From: Bacteroides caccae
GTDB lineage: Bacteria > Bacteroidota > Bacteroidia > Bacteroidales > Bacteroidaceae
Assembly (NCBI RefSeq): GCF_002222615.2
Contig: NZ_CP022412.2
Location: forward strand, 1,240,001-1,304,000
Length of the DNA stretch: 64,000 nucleotides
Reading direction: 5' to 3'
Part shown: positions 27,873 to 36,501 of the stretch, one piece after another
How the letters are laid out: each line of letters opens with the position of its first letter
Position numbering within the stretch: the stretch's first letter is position 1
Program-made: the position numbers and the translations under genes
Notes under the pieces: model-generated
Told to the model about the DNA's origin: nothing
The model's database searches: none
The model's input: the letters and a program-made list of their open reading frames with translations, nothing else

Positions 27873-28787
27873 TTATTTTTTCTCTGCAATTCGTAATTTG
27901 GCACTTCTCGACCGTGGATTTCTTTCGATCTCCGCCTGGTCGGGTACAATAACTTTGTTGTTGACAAGACGGAACGGCGTTTGCAGGTTTCCGAAGAAAT
28001 CACTTTCCGCTTTACCTTCCACATTACCCGTCTTCATGATATTCTTTACCATACGGTCTTCCAATGAATGATAGGTGATTACTACCAGCCTTCCGCCCGG
28101 TTTCAATGCTTCGGTTGCGGCTAGCAACATTTCTTTCAACGCTTCCATTTCCTGATTTACTTCAATCCGCAATGCCTGAAATACTTTAGCAAGCTCTTTC
28201 TTTTCGCGTTCACGGCCGAAGAGCGGTTTGATAATCTCCAGAAATTCACCGATCGTCCGAATCTGCTGTCCGTTTCTGGCCTTTACGATTACTGATGCCA
28301 GCTTGCGGCTATTTTTCAGTTCGCCATACAGATAAAAAATATCCGCCAGGCGTTCTTCCTCATATGTATTAAGTATATCAGCCGCTGTGAGTCCCGCCCG
28401 TTTATTCATGCGCATGTCCAAGTCTCCGTCGAAACGGAAGGAGAAACCACGTTCGCTGTCATCGAAGTGGTGAGAGGAGACGCCGAGGTCGGCAAGAATT
28501 GCGTCTACCTGTTCAATGTTGTGATAACGCAGAAAATTGTGCAAGTAACGGAAATTACTGCGTACAAAGGTGAAATGAGGATCGTTGACAATGTTCCGTT
28601 CGGCATCTTCGTCCTGATCAAATCCCAGCAACCGTCCGCCTTCTCCGAGTCGCGAAAGAATCTCGCGCGAATGACCTGCTCCTCCAAACGTAACGTCTAC
28701 ATACGTTCCGTCCGGACGAATATTCATCCCGTCAACGCTCTCTTTTAGCAATACAGGCACGTGGTATGTCAATTCATCTTTCTCCAT
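27873..28787 (-). CDS. rsmH: 16S rRNA m4C1402 methyltransferase RsmH
   Basis: 304 residues, normal length. Family motifs are H-V-P-V-L-L-K-E-S-V at the start, V-D-V-T-F-G-G-A-G-H-S for S-adenosylmethionine binding, and A-D-L-G-V-S-S-H near residue 100. It methylates N4 of C1402 in 16S rRNA. Its start overlaps the end of mraZ by 14 bases, so translation is probably coupled. Confidence 0.96.
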   Translation of the reverse strand: MEKDELTYHVPVLLKESVDGMNIRPDGTYVDVTFGGAGHSREILSRLGEGGRLLGFDQDEDAERNIVNDPHFTFVRSNFRYLHNFLRYHNIEQVDAILADLGVSSHHFDDSERGFSFRFDGDLDMRMNKRAGLTAADILNTYEEERLADIFYLYGELKNSRKLASVIVKARNGQQIRTIGEFLEIIKPLFGREREKKELAKVFQALRIEVNQEMEALKEMLLAATEALKPGGRLVVITYHSLEDRMVKNIMKTGNVEGKAESDFFGNLQTPFRLVNNKVIVPDQAEIERNPRSRSAKLRIAEKK

Positions 28788-29244
28788 CTTGTCTATTTTC
28801 GTCGTTCATAATTTCTTCTAATGCTGCACCGAACTCCTCAGGCGACATAAACGGCTGTTCGGCCCGTTCCTTCGCCCAGATCTCTATCTTGTTGTCGATA
28901 CCGATAAAGCGTATATCCCCGTGGATATTGCATATCTGTAAATACCGTTTGGGGATTAGTATGCGCCCGTTGTTGTCGGGAGTCACCACCTCAACGTCAC
29001 TCACAAACTGCCTGAAAATGAGTTGATGTTTGCTGTTCCATTTATTGAGCCTGCTCCGAAGCTCGTTTAATTCCTCGTTCCACACGCTCTCGGGGTACAG
29101 AGTCAGACAGTCCTGAAATACGTCTTTACGCATAATAAGCTTCTCTTCAGAAGCAATTTGCAACTGCTTCCTGAAGGTGGCGGGGATAAACACCCTTCCT
29201 TTGGCGTCCGCCTTGGCTTCAATATTCCCTAAAAAACGTATCAT
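28774..29244 (-). CDS. mraZ: Transcriptional regulator MraZ
   Basis: 156 residues from the ATG at 29244. An upstream in-frame ATG at 29298 would place the start inside the putative operator, so it is not used. Two AbrB-like swapped-hairpin halves are visible: D-A-K-G-R-V-F-I-P near 12 and D-N-N-G-R-I-L-I-P near 90. In other bacteria MraZ binds TGGG repeats before its own gene and represses the dcw cluster; matching repeats are found here at 29281-29300. Confidence 0.94.
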   Translation of the reverse strand: MIRFLGNIEAKADAKGRVFIPATFRKQLQIASEEKLIMRKDVFQDCLTLYPESVWNEELNELRSRLNKWNSKHQLIFRQFVSDVEVVTPDNNGRILIPKRYLQICNIHGDIRFIGIDNKIEIWAKERAEQPFMSPEEFGAALEEIMNDENRQDGER

Positions 29245-29267
29245 TACCTTATTATAATAAGCGACCG

Positions 29268-29310
29268 TAAAAGTATGAAATTCCCCACAATTCCCCACAA
29301 TTTTCCATAA
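29268..29310 (-). promoter_or_regulatory. mraZ promoter with MraZ-box repeats
   Basis: On the minus strand TTGTGGGGAA occurs twice in direct tandem (29281-29300) with a third degenerate copy TTATGGAAAA (29301-29310), giving TGGG-type sites at 10-bp period. That is the known spacing of MraZ operators (TGGGN repeats, 5-base gaps). A -7-like TACTTTTA lies at 29268-29275 and the repeats cover the -33 position, which fits repression by MraZ. The mraZ start is 37 bases further on. Confidence 0.6.
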
Positions 29311-29480
29311 AAAACTTTCAGAGAAGTTTTCAACAGATTGTTAAATGTCTATTTGCTTGAAAATGATGTAGCTTTGATAAGTCTTTATCAGTGGGGAAAT
29401 ATGCTTTGTCAAACAGCAGATTTTGTCTGTATAGGGAAAAAGGAATTGTCAGGCGGCAAATCTTTTTTTTTCTTAGCAGT

Positions 29481-29519
29481 AAAGAAAAAAAAGGCAGAAG
29501 TGCTTTAATCACTTCTGCC
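29481..29519 (-). terminator. Terminator of the sigma factor gene
   Basis: A perfect 10-base stem (29493-29502 with 29510-29519) with a 7-base loop. On the minus strand it is followed by a T-run (complement of 29481-29492). It lies 78 bases beyond the stop of the sigma factor gene and separates it from mraZ. Confidence 0.85.
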
Positions 29520-29596
29520 TTTAACCATTGACACAACTAAAAATCTACATTTAATAAATTATTTAATTTGAAGTTTGAAAGTTATATAGTTAAGGT

Positions 29597-30100
29597 CTAG
29601 CGGAAATCTTTCAATTCTTCCTGCAATTTCTGTCGGGTGAAGAAGATACGGCTTTTAACGGTGCCTAACGGTAGGTTCAGTTTCTCTGCAATTTCGCGGT
29701 ATTTGAAACCGGAAACGTGCATGGCAAACGGAACTCTGTATTCTTTAGGAAGAGCATTGACTACACGGTGCATCTCTTTCAGGTCATAAGCTCTTTCCGT
29801 ACTTTCAAAACTACCGTCTTGCGGCAGGTTCAAATGATAGAGGTTATCGGTCTGGTCTACAAATGTTTGGTCACGAACTACTTTGCGGTAGTTGTTGATA
29901 AAGATGTTACGCATGATGGTGTACATCCAGCCCTTGAAATTAGTGTCAGGCGTATATTTGTCTTCGTTATCTAATGCTTTCAATGATGTTTCCTGCAACA
30001 AATCGTTTGCTTCTTCGCGGTCGGTTGTCAGTTTATAAGCGAACCGGAGTAGTTCATCTTGTACTCCTACTAAATCTTTTCTGAAGCTTAAACTTTTCAT
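29597..30100 (-). CDS. ECF-type RNA polymerase sigma factor
   Basis: 167 residues with region 2 (about 10-80, including L-L-Q-E-T-S-L-K-A and F-K-G-W-M-Y-T-I-M-R-N) and region 4 (about 110-165, with Y-R-E-I-A-E-K-L-N-L-P-L-G-T-V-K-S-R helix-turn-helix). Such group 4 sigma factors direct transcription of specific regulons. No anti-sigma gene adjoins it on the same strand; it is a single-gene unit with its own terminator. The regulon cannot be read from the sequence. Confidence 0.92.
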   Translation of the reverse strand: MKSLSFRKDLVGVQDELLRFAYKLTTDREEANDLLQETSLKALDNEDKYTPDTNFKGWMYTIMRNIFINNYRKVVRDQTFVDQTDNLYHLNLPQDGSFESTERAYDLKEMHRVVNALPKEYRVPFAMHVSGFKYREIAEKLNLPLGTVKSRIFFTRQKLQEELKDFR

Positions 30101-30303
30101 ATACGTTGCTTTTTAAATTGTGAGTATTCGTTGTAATAATTTCGATGATGCAAGTTTACAGCATTTCCCGGAGTCCGGTAGGGGGGAATCCAACTTTCTT
30201 TAGGGGAAAAACTATCTGCGGATAGATTTTAGGTCATATTTGATAGTTTTTAGGTGTTGTTTTTTTGCGATGTGAACTTAATTCCTGCATTTTCTACCAA
30301 ATT

Positions 30304-30336
30304 ATTGCGATTAATAAAAAAGAACCGCTAATTTTG
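30304..30336 (+). promoter_or_regulatory. glsA promoter
   Basis: A -7 TAATTTTG (30329-30336, exact TAnnTTTG) with ATTG at 30304-30307 (three of four -33 bases) and a 21-base spacer. The expected start of transcription is just before the ATG at 30361, which supports that start over upstream in-frame ATG codons. Confidence 0.6.
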
Positions 30337-30360
30337 TGGCATCATTTTTATTTGAAAAGA

Positions 30361-31179
30361 ATGACTGATGACTCTTTATTTTTGATTGATGTCGATAAGA
30401 TACTTCGGACGAAGGCTTCGAAGCACTATAAGTACATCCCTAAGTTTGTGACTTCTTATTTAAAAAGAATCGTTCATCAGGATGAGATAAACATATTCCT
30501 GGATGAATCGAAAGACAAGGTGGGAGTGGACTTTCTAGAAGCGTGTATGGACTTTCTGGACGCAAAAGTAGATGTGAAAGGCATTGAGAATCTTCCCAAA
30601 GACGGGCTGTATACTTTCGTTTCCAATCATCCGCTGGGCGGACAAGACGGAGTTGCGCTGGGCTATGTGCTGGGGCGTCACTATGACGGAAAAGTGAAAT
30701 ATCTGGTAAATGACCTGCTGATGAACTTGCGCGGACTTGCTCCGCTTTGTATTCCGATTAATAAAACAGGGAAGCAGGCGAAGGACTTCCCGAAAATGGT
30801 GGAAGCCGGATTCCAGTCCGATAATCAACTGATCATGTTTCCCGCCGGGCTGTGCTCGCGTCGTTATAACGGAGTGATTCGTGATCTGGAATGGAAAAAA
30901 ACATTTGTGGTAAAGAGCGTACAAACAAAACGTGATGTGATACCTGTGCACTTTGGCGGCAGGAATTCTGATTTCTTCTACAATCTGGCCAATATTTGTA
31001 AGGCATTGGGGATTAAGTTTAACATCGCTATGTTGTATCTTGCGGATGAAATGTTTAAAAACCGCCATAAAACTTTTACTGTCACCTTTGGTAAACCTAT
31101 TCCCTGGCAGACTTTCGATAAGTCGAAAACACCTGCACAGTGGGCTGAATACGTAAAGGATATTGTATATAAACTGTAA
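30361..31179 (+). CDS. glsA: Glycine-lipid O-acyltransferase (GlsA/OlsA-like)
   Basis: 272 residues from the ATG at 30361. PlsC-type acyltransferase motifs are F-V-S-N-H-P-L-G-G-Q-D (the H-x4-D block, here with Asn-His-Pro and a downstream Asp) and F-P-A-G-L-C-S-R (block III variant). It pairs with the next gene as in the glycine-lipid operon described in B. thetaiotaomicron, where GlsB N-acylates glycine and GlsA adds the second, O-linked acyl chain. The function is assigned from that gene pair; the motifs alone show only an acyltransferase. Confidence 0.8.
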   Translation: MTDDSLFLIDVDKILRTKASKHYKYIPKFVTSYLKRIVHQDEINIFLDESKDKVGVDFLEACMDFLDAKVDVKGIENLPKDGLYTFVSNHPLGGQDGVALGYVLGRHYDGKVKYLVNDLLMNLRGLAPLCIPINKTGKQAKDFPKMVEAGFQSDNQLIMFPAGLCSRRYNGVIRDLEWKKTFVVKSVQTKRDVIPVHFGGRNSDFFYNLANICKALGIKFNIAMLYLADEMFKNRHKTFTVTFGKPIPWQTFDKSKTPAQWAEYVKDIVYKL

Positions 31180-31205
31180 CTGATAGAACAACTATAACAA
31201 GGAAT

Positions 31206-32219
31206 ATGGAAGATATTATTAAACCGATAAGCAAGGAACTGCTGAAGGCAGAGTTGACGGAGGACAAACGCTTACGAATGACGAATAAGAGTAATAATCA
31301 GATTTATATTATTACTCACCTGAACGCTCCTAATGTGATGAGGGAAATCGGTCGTTTGCGTGAGATAGCTTTCCGTGCTGCCGGTGGAGGGACAGGTTTG
31401 TCAATGGATATTGATGAATACGACACAATGGAGCATCCTTACAAGCAGTTAATTGTATGGAACCCGGAAGCGGAAGAAATTCTGGGGGGATATCGGTATC
31501 TGCTCGGGACAGATGTGCGCTTTGATGAGAAAGGGGCGCCGATTCTGGCTACTTCCCACATGTTCCATTTTTCGGATACTTTTATTAAAGAATATCTGCC
31601 TCAAACAATCGAATTGGGACGCTCGTTTGTGACGCTTGAATACCAGTCTACCCGTGCCGGAAGCAAAGGTCTGTTTGCTTTGGATAATCTTTGGGACGGA
31701 TTGGGGGCGTTGACTGTTGTCATGCCGAATGTGAAATACTTCTTTGGTAAAGTGACCATGTATCCCAGTTATCACCGTCGCGGTCGCGATATGATTCTTT
31801 ATTTCCTCAAGAAGCATTTCTGTGATAAAGAACATCTGGTGACTCCAATGGACCCGTTAAAATCGGAAACTTCCGAAGAAGAACTGAAAGCGTTGTTCTG
31901 CAAGAATACGTTTAAAGAAGATTATAAGATCCTGAATTGTGAGATTCGCAAATTAGGATATAATATTCCACCGTTGGTAAATGCTTATATGAGCTTGAGT
32001 CCCACTATGCGTATGTTTGGCACAGCTATCAACTATGAGTTTGGGGATGTAGAAGAAACCGGAATCCTGATTGCTGTAGATGAAATATTGGAGGACAAGC
32101 GCATGCGCCACATCCAGACGTTTATTGAAAGTCATCCGGATGCGTTGAAAATGCCTTGTGAGGAGGATGAGGCGTTTACTCCTAAAGTCGTTACACCGCA
32201 GGCAGACTGTTGCCGTTAA
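31206..32219 (+). CDS. glsB: Glycine N-acyltransferase (GlsB/OlsB-like)
   Basis: 337 residues of the OlsB-like GNAT family: I-G-R-L-R-E-I-A-F-R near 55, a G-G-Y-R-Y-L strand near 96, I-E-L-G-R-S-F-V near 138 and the Y-P-S-Y-H-R-R-G-R motif near 190. It should acylate the amino group of glycine using a 3-hydroxy-acyl donor, the first step of glycine-lipid synthesis. It follows glsA by 26 bases. Its last 29 bases overlap the 3' end of the dGTPase gene on the other strand. The C-terminus ends in Cys-Cys-Arg. Confidence 0.82.
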   Translation: MEDIIKPISKELLKAELTEDKRLRMTNKSNNQIYIITHLNAPNVMREIGRLREIAFRAAGGGTGLSMDIDEYDTMEHPYKQLIVWNPEAEEILGGYRYLLGTDVRFDEKGAPILATSHMFHFSDTFIKEYLPQTIELGRSFVTLEYQSTRAGSKGLFALDNLWDGLGALTVVMPNVKYFFGKVTMYPSYHRRGRDMILYFLKKHFCDKEHLVTPMDPLKSETSEEELKALFCKNTFKEDYKILNCEIRKLGYNIPPLVNAYMSLSPTMRMFGTAINYEFGDVEETGILIAVDEILEDKRMRHIQTFIESHPDALKMPCEEDEAFTPKVVTPQADCCR

Positions 32220-33534
32220 TCTTGCGGTAGAGGTCAAGAGCAAAGACATCGGTCATTCCCGATATATAATCAAGTACCGCCTGTATTCTTTCATAGAGTG
32301 CAGGTGCTTTTATATTGTACTGGCTGGAGACCCGGTTAATTAGAAGTTCGGAGTAAGCCTTTCCGGGTGAGGTCACCGCATCTACCATTAACTCAAGTAG
32401 GGTACTGATAACCCGGAAGCCGGCTAATTCGATGTCCAGTACATCTCGTGAGCGGTAAATCTTCTTGATCGAAACTTCGGCACAATGCTTGTAAGCCTTT
32501 GCCGGACGTTCGGAGATATGTTTGATAAGTGCTTCTTCAAATGTGCCGGAAAGTATTTCTTGCTCGTGTTCCAAAAATACACGTGTACATTCCCGGATTA
32601 ATAATCCGATCACAGAAGAACGCAGATAAGCGATTTGTTCATTGGTGTCATTTACGATATGGAATGTTTTTTGGATATGCGCCTGCCGTTCTTCGTTGAA
32701 GTATGCCATTAGCAGTTCTTTAGTTTCTTCGGTTGTGAGAATTTTCAATTTATGGGCGTCTTCAATGTCCATCATCTGATAACAGATATCATCGGCAGCT
32801 TCTACCAGGTATACCAGTGGGTGGCGTGCATATTTCAGCGGGTGTTCGTTGAGCAAAGTAAGCCCCAGTTCCGTAGCAATTCTGTGAAAACTCTCTTCTT
32901 CGCTGACAAAGAAGCCGAATTTTGATTTCGTACCTGCAAGACTGGATGAAAAAGGGTATTTCACAATGGAAGCTAATGTCGTGTAAGTCATGGCAAATCC
33001 TCCTTTCCGGCGTCCTTCAAATTGGTGTGTGAGCAGTCGGAATGCGTTCGCATTTCCTTCAAAATGTGTCAAATCTTCCCATTCCATCGAAGAAAGTTGT
33101 TCTCCATCCGGTTGCTTGTCCTTTAAGAATTGTCCTTTACCTTCAGAAAAAAAAGTAGATATGGCCCGTTCGCCGGAATGTCCGAAAGGCGGGTTGCCCA
33201 AGTCGTGCGCCAGGCAGGCAGCGGAAACGATAGAACCTATTTCCGGTAGGAAAGACTCCTGCAGTTCGGGCTGGCGCTCAAGAATCGCTTTTGCGACGTC
33301 ATTTCCTAACGAACGTCCGACACAGGATACTTCAAGGCTGTGTGTGAGCCGGTTGTGTACGAAGATACTGCCCGGTAAGGGGAATACTTGGGTTTTGTTT
33401 TGCAGTCGGCGGAAAGGGGCGGAGAAAATGAGGCGGTCATAGTCCCGTTGAAATTCCGAACGGTTTTCCTGGCGTTCTTCATGGAACTCTTCCATTCCGA
33501 AGCGTTTTGCAGATATTAATTGGTTCCAATTCAT
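32191..33534 (-). CDS. dgt: dGTPase (dNTP triphosphohydrolase)
   Basis: 447 residues from the ATG at 33534; earlier in-frame ATG codons at 33537, 33546 and 33564 are less like the family start. HD-domain motifs are R-L-T-H-S-L-E-V near 62 and A-H-D-L-G-N-P-P-F-G-H near 108, and D-D-I-C-Y near 250. It cleaves dGTP to deoxyguanosine and triphosphate. The 3' end overlaps glsB tail-to-tail by 29 bases. Confidence 0.92.
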   Translation of the reverse strand: MNWNQLISAKRFGMEEFHEERQENRSEFQRDYDRLIFSAPFRRLQNKTQVFPLPGSIFVHNRLTHSLEVSCVGRSLGNDVAKAILERQPELQESFLPEIGSIVSAACLAHDLGNPPFGHSGERAISTFFSEGKGQFLKDKQPDGEQLSSMEWEDLTHFEGNANAFRLLTHQFEGRRKGGFAMTYTTLASIVKYPFSSSLAGTKSKFGFFVSEEESFHRIATELGLTLLNEHPLKYARHPLVYLVEAADDICYQMMDIEDAHKLKILTTEETKELLMAYFNEERQAHIQKTFHIVNDTNEQIAYLRSSVIGLLIRECTRVFLEHEQEILSGTFEEALIKHISERPAKAYKHCAEVSIKKIYRSRDVLDIELAGFRVISTLLELMVDAVTSPGKAYSELLINRVSSQYNIKAPALYERIQAVLDYISGMTDVFALDLYRKINGNSLPAV

Positions 33535-33662
33535 CATTTTAATCATTATTTCGTTATTTACCATTCACAAATTAGTTGCCGGTACATTATTTAACTGCAA
33601 ACTTAACTATTTTTCAGTTCAAAATGTGTATTTTCGCCCGTTAATATAGTAAACGTGTATTT

Positions 33663-34097
33663 ATGAATATTCAAGTTATCAATAAATCGAAGCACTCGCT
33701 TCCGGCTTATGCCACTGAATTGTCTGCAGGAATGGATATCCGTGCTAATCTTTCCGAACCTATCACATTGGAACCGCTACAACGCTGCCTGGTGCCTACC
33801 GGACTATATATTGCTCTTCCACAGGGATTTGAAGCACAAATTCGTCCGCGTAGTGGTTTGGCCATCAAGAAAGGGATTACCGTTCTCAATTCTCCGGGAA
33901 CCATTGATGCAGATTATCGGGGAGAGATTTGTATTATTTTAGTTAATCTGTCATCGGAAACTTTTGTGATTGAAGACGGTGAACGTATTGCACAAATGGT
34001 GATAGCAAAACATGAACAGGCCGTATGGCAGGAAGTGGAAGTATTGGATGAAACGGAACGGGGAGCCGGCGGCTTCGGTCACACAGGAAAAAAATGA
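33663..34097 (+). CDS. dut: dUTP diphosphatase
   Basis: 144 residues, normal for trimeric dUTPase. All five motifs are visible: A-G-M-D-I-R-A (I), R-S-G-L-A-I-K (II), [11 protein letters not shown] (III), R-I-A-Q-M-V (IV) and the C-terminal [10 protein letters not shown] (V). It hydrolyses dUTP to dUMP. The stop overlaps the start of the following TPR gene (ATGA at 34094-34097), so the two are coupled although functionally unrelated. Confidence 0.96.
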   Translation: MNIQVINKSKHSLPAYATELSAGMDIRANLSEPITLEPLQRCLVPTGLYIALPQGFEAQIRPRSGLAIKKGITVLNSPGTIDADYRGEICIILVNLSSETFVIEDGERIAQMVIAKHEQAVWQEVEVLDETERGAGGFGHTGKK

Positions 34098-35938
34098 AAA
34101 GGATACTATTATTCTCGTTGTTAAGTACTTTGCTGCTTACTTCCTGCATGGCTGTGCAAGTGGTGGGGAGTGTAGCAGGAGGTGCGGTTATGGTGTCGGG
34201 ATATGCTCTTGGCGCGAATGCAGTTACAAAGAAGGTTAAGAAAAAGAAGGATAAAAAGAAAAAAGTTCAGAAGGAAGAAGCTTTGGCTTCTCAATTAACA
34301 GAGGAGCAACAGCGTAAGTATGACTATTTTTTTCTGGAAGCCATGCGGATGAAAGAAAAGAAAGAGTATGACGCGGCTTTCGGATTGTTGGAACATTGTC
34401 TGGACATTCACCCGAATGCTTCTTCTGCGCTTTACGAAATATCCCAGTATTATATGTTTCTCCGTCAAGTGCCGCAAGGGCAGGCAGCCTTGGAAAAGGC
34501 TGTGACTTATGCACCTGATAATTACTGGTATAGTCAAGGGCTGGTGAGTCTGTATCAACAACAGAATGAGTTGGATAAAGCTGTTACGTTGCTTGAAGAA
34601 ATGGTAACCCGTTTCCCGACCAAGCAAGATCCTCTGTTCAATCTTCTCGATATCTATGGACGACAGGAGAAGTACAGTGATGTAATTTCTACACTGAACC
34701 GGCTGGAAAAACGCTTAGGTAAGAATGAACAGTTGTCGATGGAGAAATTCCGTATTTATCTTCAGATGAAGGATGACAAGAAGGCTTTTCAGGAAATAGA
34801 GAGTCTTGTCAATGAATATCCGGCAGATATGCGTTATCAAGTGATACTGGGGGATGTATATCTTCAAAATGGAAAAAAAGAGGAAGCATATGAGGCTTAT
34901 CAGAAGGTATTGTCAGTAGAACCGGATAATCCAATGGCTCTCTTTTCAATGGCATCTTATTATGAACAGACGGGTCAGAAGGAATTATACCAGCAACAAC
35001 TCGATACGTTATTGCTGAATAAGAAAGTTACTCCGGATACAAAAATCAGTGTCATGCGTCAGGTGATTGTGGAGAATGAACAATCATCGGTAAAAGATAG
35101 TACGGAAGTGATCGCCTTGTTTGACCGGATGATGGAACAAGATCTGGATGATCCGCAGGTTCCGATGCTTTATGCACAATATCTGTTGTCGAAAAGTATG
35201 GAAGCAGAGGCGGTGCCGGTACTGGAACAGGTTGTTGATTTGGATCCGACTAATAAAGCTGCCCGTCTTATGCTGATAAGTGCGGCGATAAAGAAGGAAG
35301 ACTATAAACAGATTATAAAAGTCTGCGAACCGGGTATTGAGGCTACTCCGGATGCATTGGATTTCTATTATTATCTAGCCATTGCCTATCATCAGGCAGA
35401 ACAGCCGGACAGTGTGTTGAGCGTTTGTACCAAGGCGCTGGAACGTGTGACGACTGACACGCGGAAAGAAATAGTCTCGAATTTCTACTCAATTATGGGG
35501 GATATCTATCATACCAAGAAACAAATGAAGGAAGCATACGCAGCCTATGATTCGGCTTTAGTGTATAATCCGTCCAATATTGGTACATTGAATAATTATG
35601 CTTATTATTTGTCCGTGGAACGCCGCGATCTGGATAAGGCGGAAGAAATGAGTTACAAGACGGTGAAGGCCGAACCTAACAATGCCACTTATCTCGACAC
35701 ATACGCTTGGATTCTTTTTGAGAAGGGCAACTATGCAGAAGCTCGTATCTACATTGATAATGCAATGAAGAGTGACGAAGAAAAGAGTGATGTGGTTGTG
35801 GAACACTGCGGTGATATCTATTTTATGACCGGTGATGTGGAAGGTGCACTGAAATACTGGAAGAAAGCATTGGAAATGGGTAGTGAATCGAAAACACTGA
35901 AAGAGAAAATAGAAAAGAAGAAATATATTGCAGAATGA
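34094..35938 (+). CDS. TPR-repeat lipoprotein
   Basis: 614 residues. Lipobox L-T-S-C with Cys near 18, a hydrophobic glycine-rich stretch, a Lys-rich linker (about 48-60), then roughly a dozen TPR helices to the end, with typical pairs such as A-Y-E-A-Y-Q-K-V-L and [13 protein letters not shown]. Probably an envelope scaffold. It is coupled by overlap to dut upstream and to a DUF4292 lipoprotein downstream, and the EnvC-like gene follows, so a role in envelope or wall assembly is inferred. Confidence 0.85.
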   Translation: MKRILLFSLLSTLLLTSCMAVQVVGSVAGGAVMVSGYALGANAVTKKVKKKKDKKKKVQKEEALASQLTEEQQRKYDYFFLEAMRMKEKKEYDAAFGLLEHCLDIHPNASSALYEISQYYMFLRQVPQGQAALEKAVTYAPDNYWYSQGLVSLYQQQNELDKAVTLLEEMVTRFPTKQDPLFNLLDIYGRQEKYSDVISTLNRLEKRLGKNEQLSMEKFRIYLQMKDDKKAFQEIESLVNEYPADMRYQVILGDVYLQNGKKEEAYEAYQKVLSVEPDNPMALFSMASYYEQTGQKELYQQQLDTLLLNKKVTPDTKISVMRQVIVENEQSSVKDSTEVIALFDRMMEQDLDDPQVPMLYAQYLLSKSMEAEAVPVLEQVVDLDPTNKAARLMLISAAIKKEDYKQIIKVCEPGIEATPDALDFYYYLAIAYHQAEQPDSVLSVCTKALERVTTDTRKEIVSNFYSIMGDIYHTKKQMKEAYAAYDSALVYNPSNIGTLNNYAYYLSVERRDLDKAEEMSYKTVKAEPNNATYLDTYAWILFEKGNYAEARIYIDNAMKSDEEKSDVVVEHCGDIYFMTGDVEGALKYWKKALEMGSESKTLKEKIEKKKYIAE

Positions 35939-36501
35939 AAAGAATAGTTTTTCTATTGTTGGTTGTAGTTGTGCTGGCCGGGTGTAAGAGCTCGAAGCAT
36001 TTGGCGACTTCGGAGAAGAATGTTCAGGTGTCCAGCTATCTGACTTCCAAACTTCAATTGACTATTCCCGGTAAAAAGGGGGGAAGTATGTCTGTTGGGG
36101 GAACTATGAAGATGAAAACCCATGAGCGGGTACAAATATCCTTATTAATGCCTATCTTGCGTACGGAAGTAGCGCGTGTGGAAGTTACTCCTGACGGTGT
36201 GCTATTGGTAGACCGGATGAACAAACGTTTTGTCCGTGCCACCAAAGATGAATTGAAGGGCATGCTGCCGAAGAATGCAGAATTTTCCCGTCTGGAGAAG
36301 ATATTGTTGGATGCCTCTTTGCCCGGTGGGAAGACGGAATTGTCCGGAAAAGATATAGGCATTCCTTCGTTGGAAAAGGCTAAAGTCCAACTTTATGAGT
36401 TCTCGACAAAAGAATTTTCAATGACTCCTACGGAACTTACTTCTAAATATCGGCAAGTTCCCTTGGAAGAATTAGTAAAAATGCTGGTAGCTTTCTTATG
36501 A
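35935..36501 (+). CDS. DUF4292 lipoprotein
   Basis: 188 residues. The lipobox V-L-A-G-C (Cys near 17) marks a lipoprotein. The body has strands resembling the LolA/LolB-like fold of DUF4292, including the R-V-Q-I-S-L-L-M-P-I-L-R-T-E-V-A-R-V-E pair around 60-80. Function is unknown; a periplasmic lipid or lipoprotein handling role is a guess from the fold. Both ends overlap neighbouring genes by four bases. Confidence 0.8.
   Translation: MKRIVFLLLVVVVLAGCKSSKHLATSEKNVQVSSYLTSKLQLTIPGKKGGSMSVGGTMKMKTHERVQISLLMPILRTEVARVEVTPDGVLLVDRMNKRFVRATKDELKGMLPKNAEFSRLEKILLDASLPGGKTELSGKDIGIPSLEKAKVQLYEFSTKEFSMTPTELTSKYRQVPLEELVKMLVAFL

Noticed and set aside
29330..29536. 68-codon minus-strand frame between the sigma factor and mraZ
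   Set aside because: It runs through the sigma factor terminator hairpin and T-run and shows no protein-like character.
30265..30360. Longer start for the GlsA-like acyltransferase
   Set aside because: The extra 32 codons include the promoter -7 box and do not resemble the family N-terminus.
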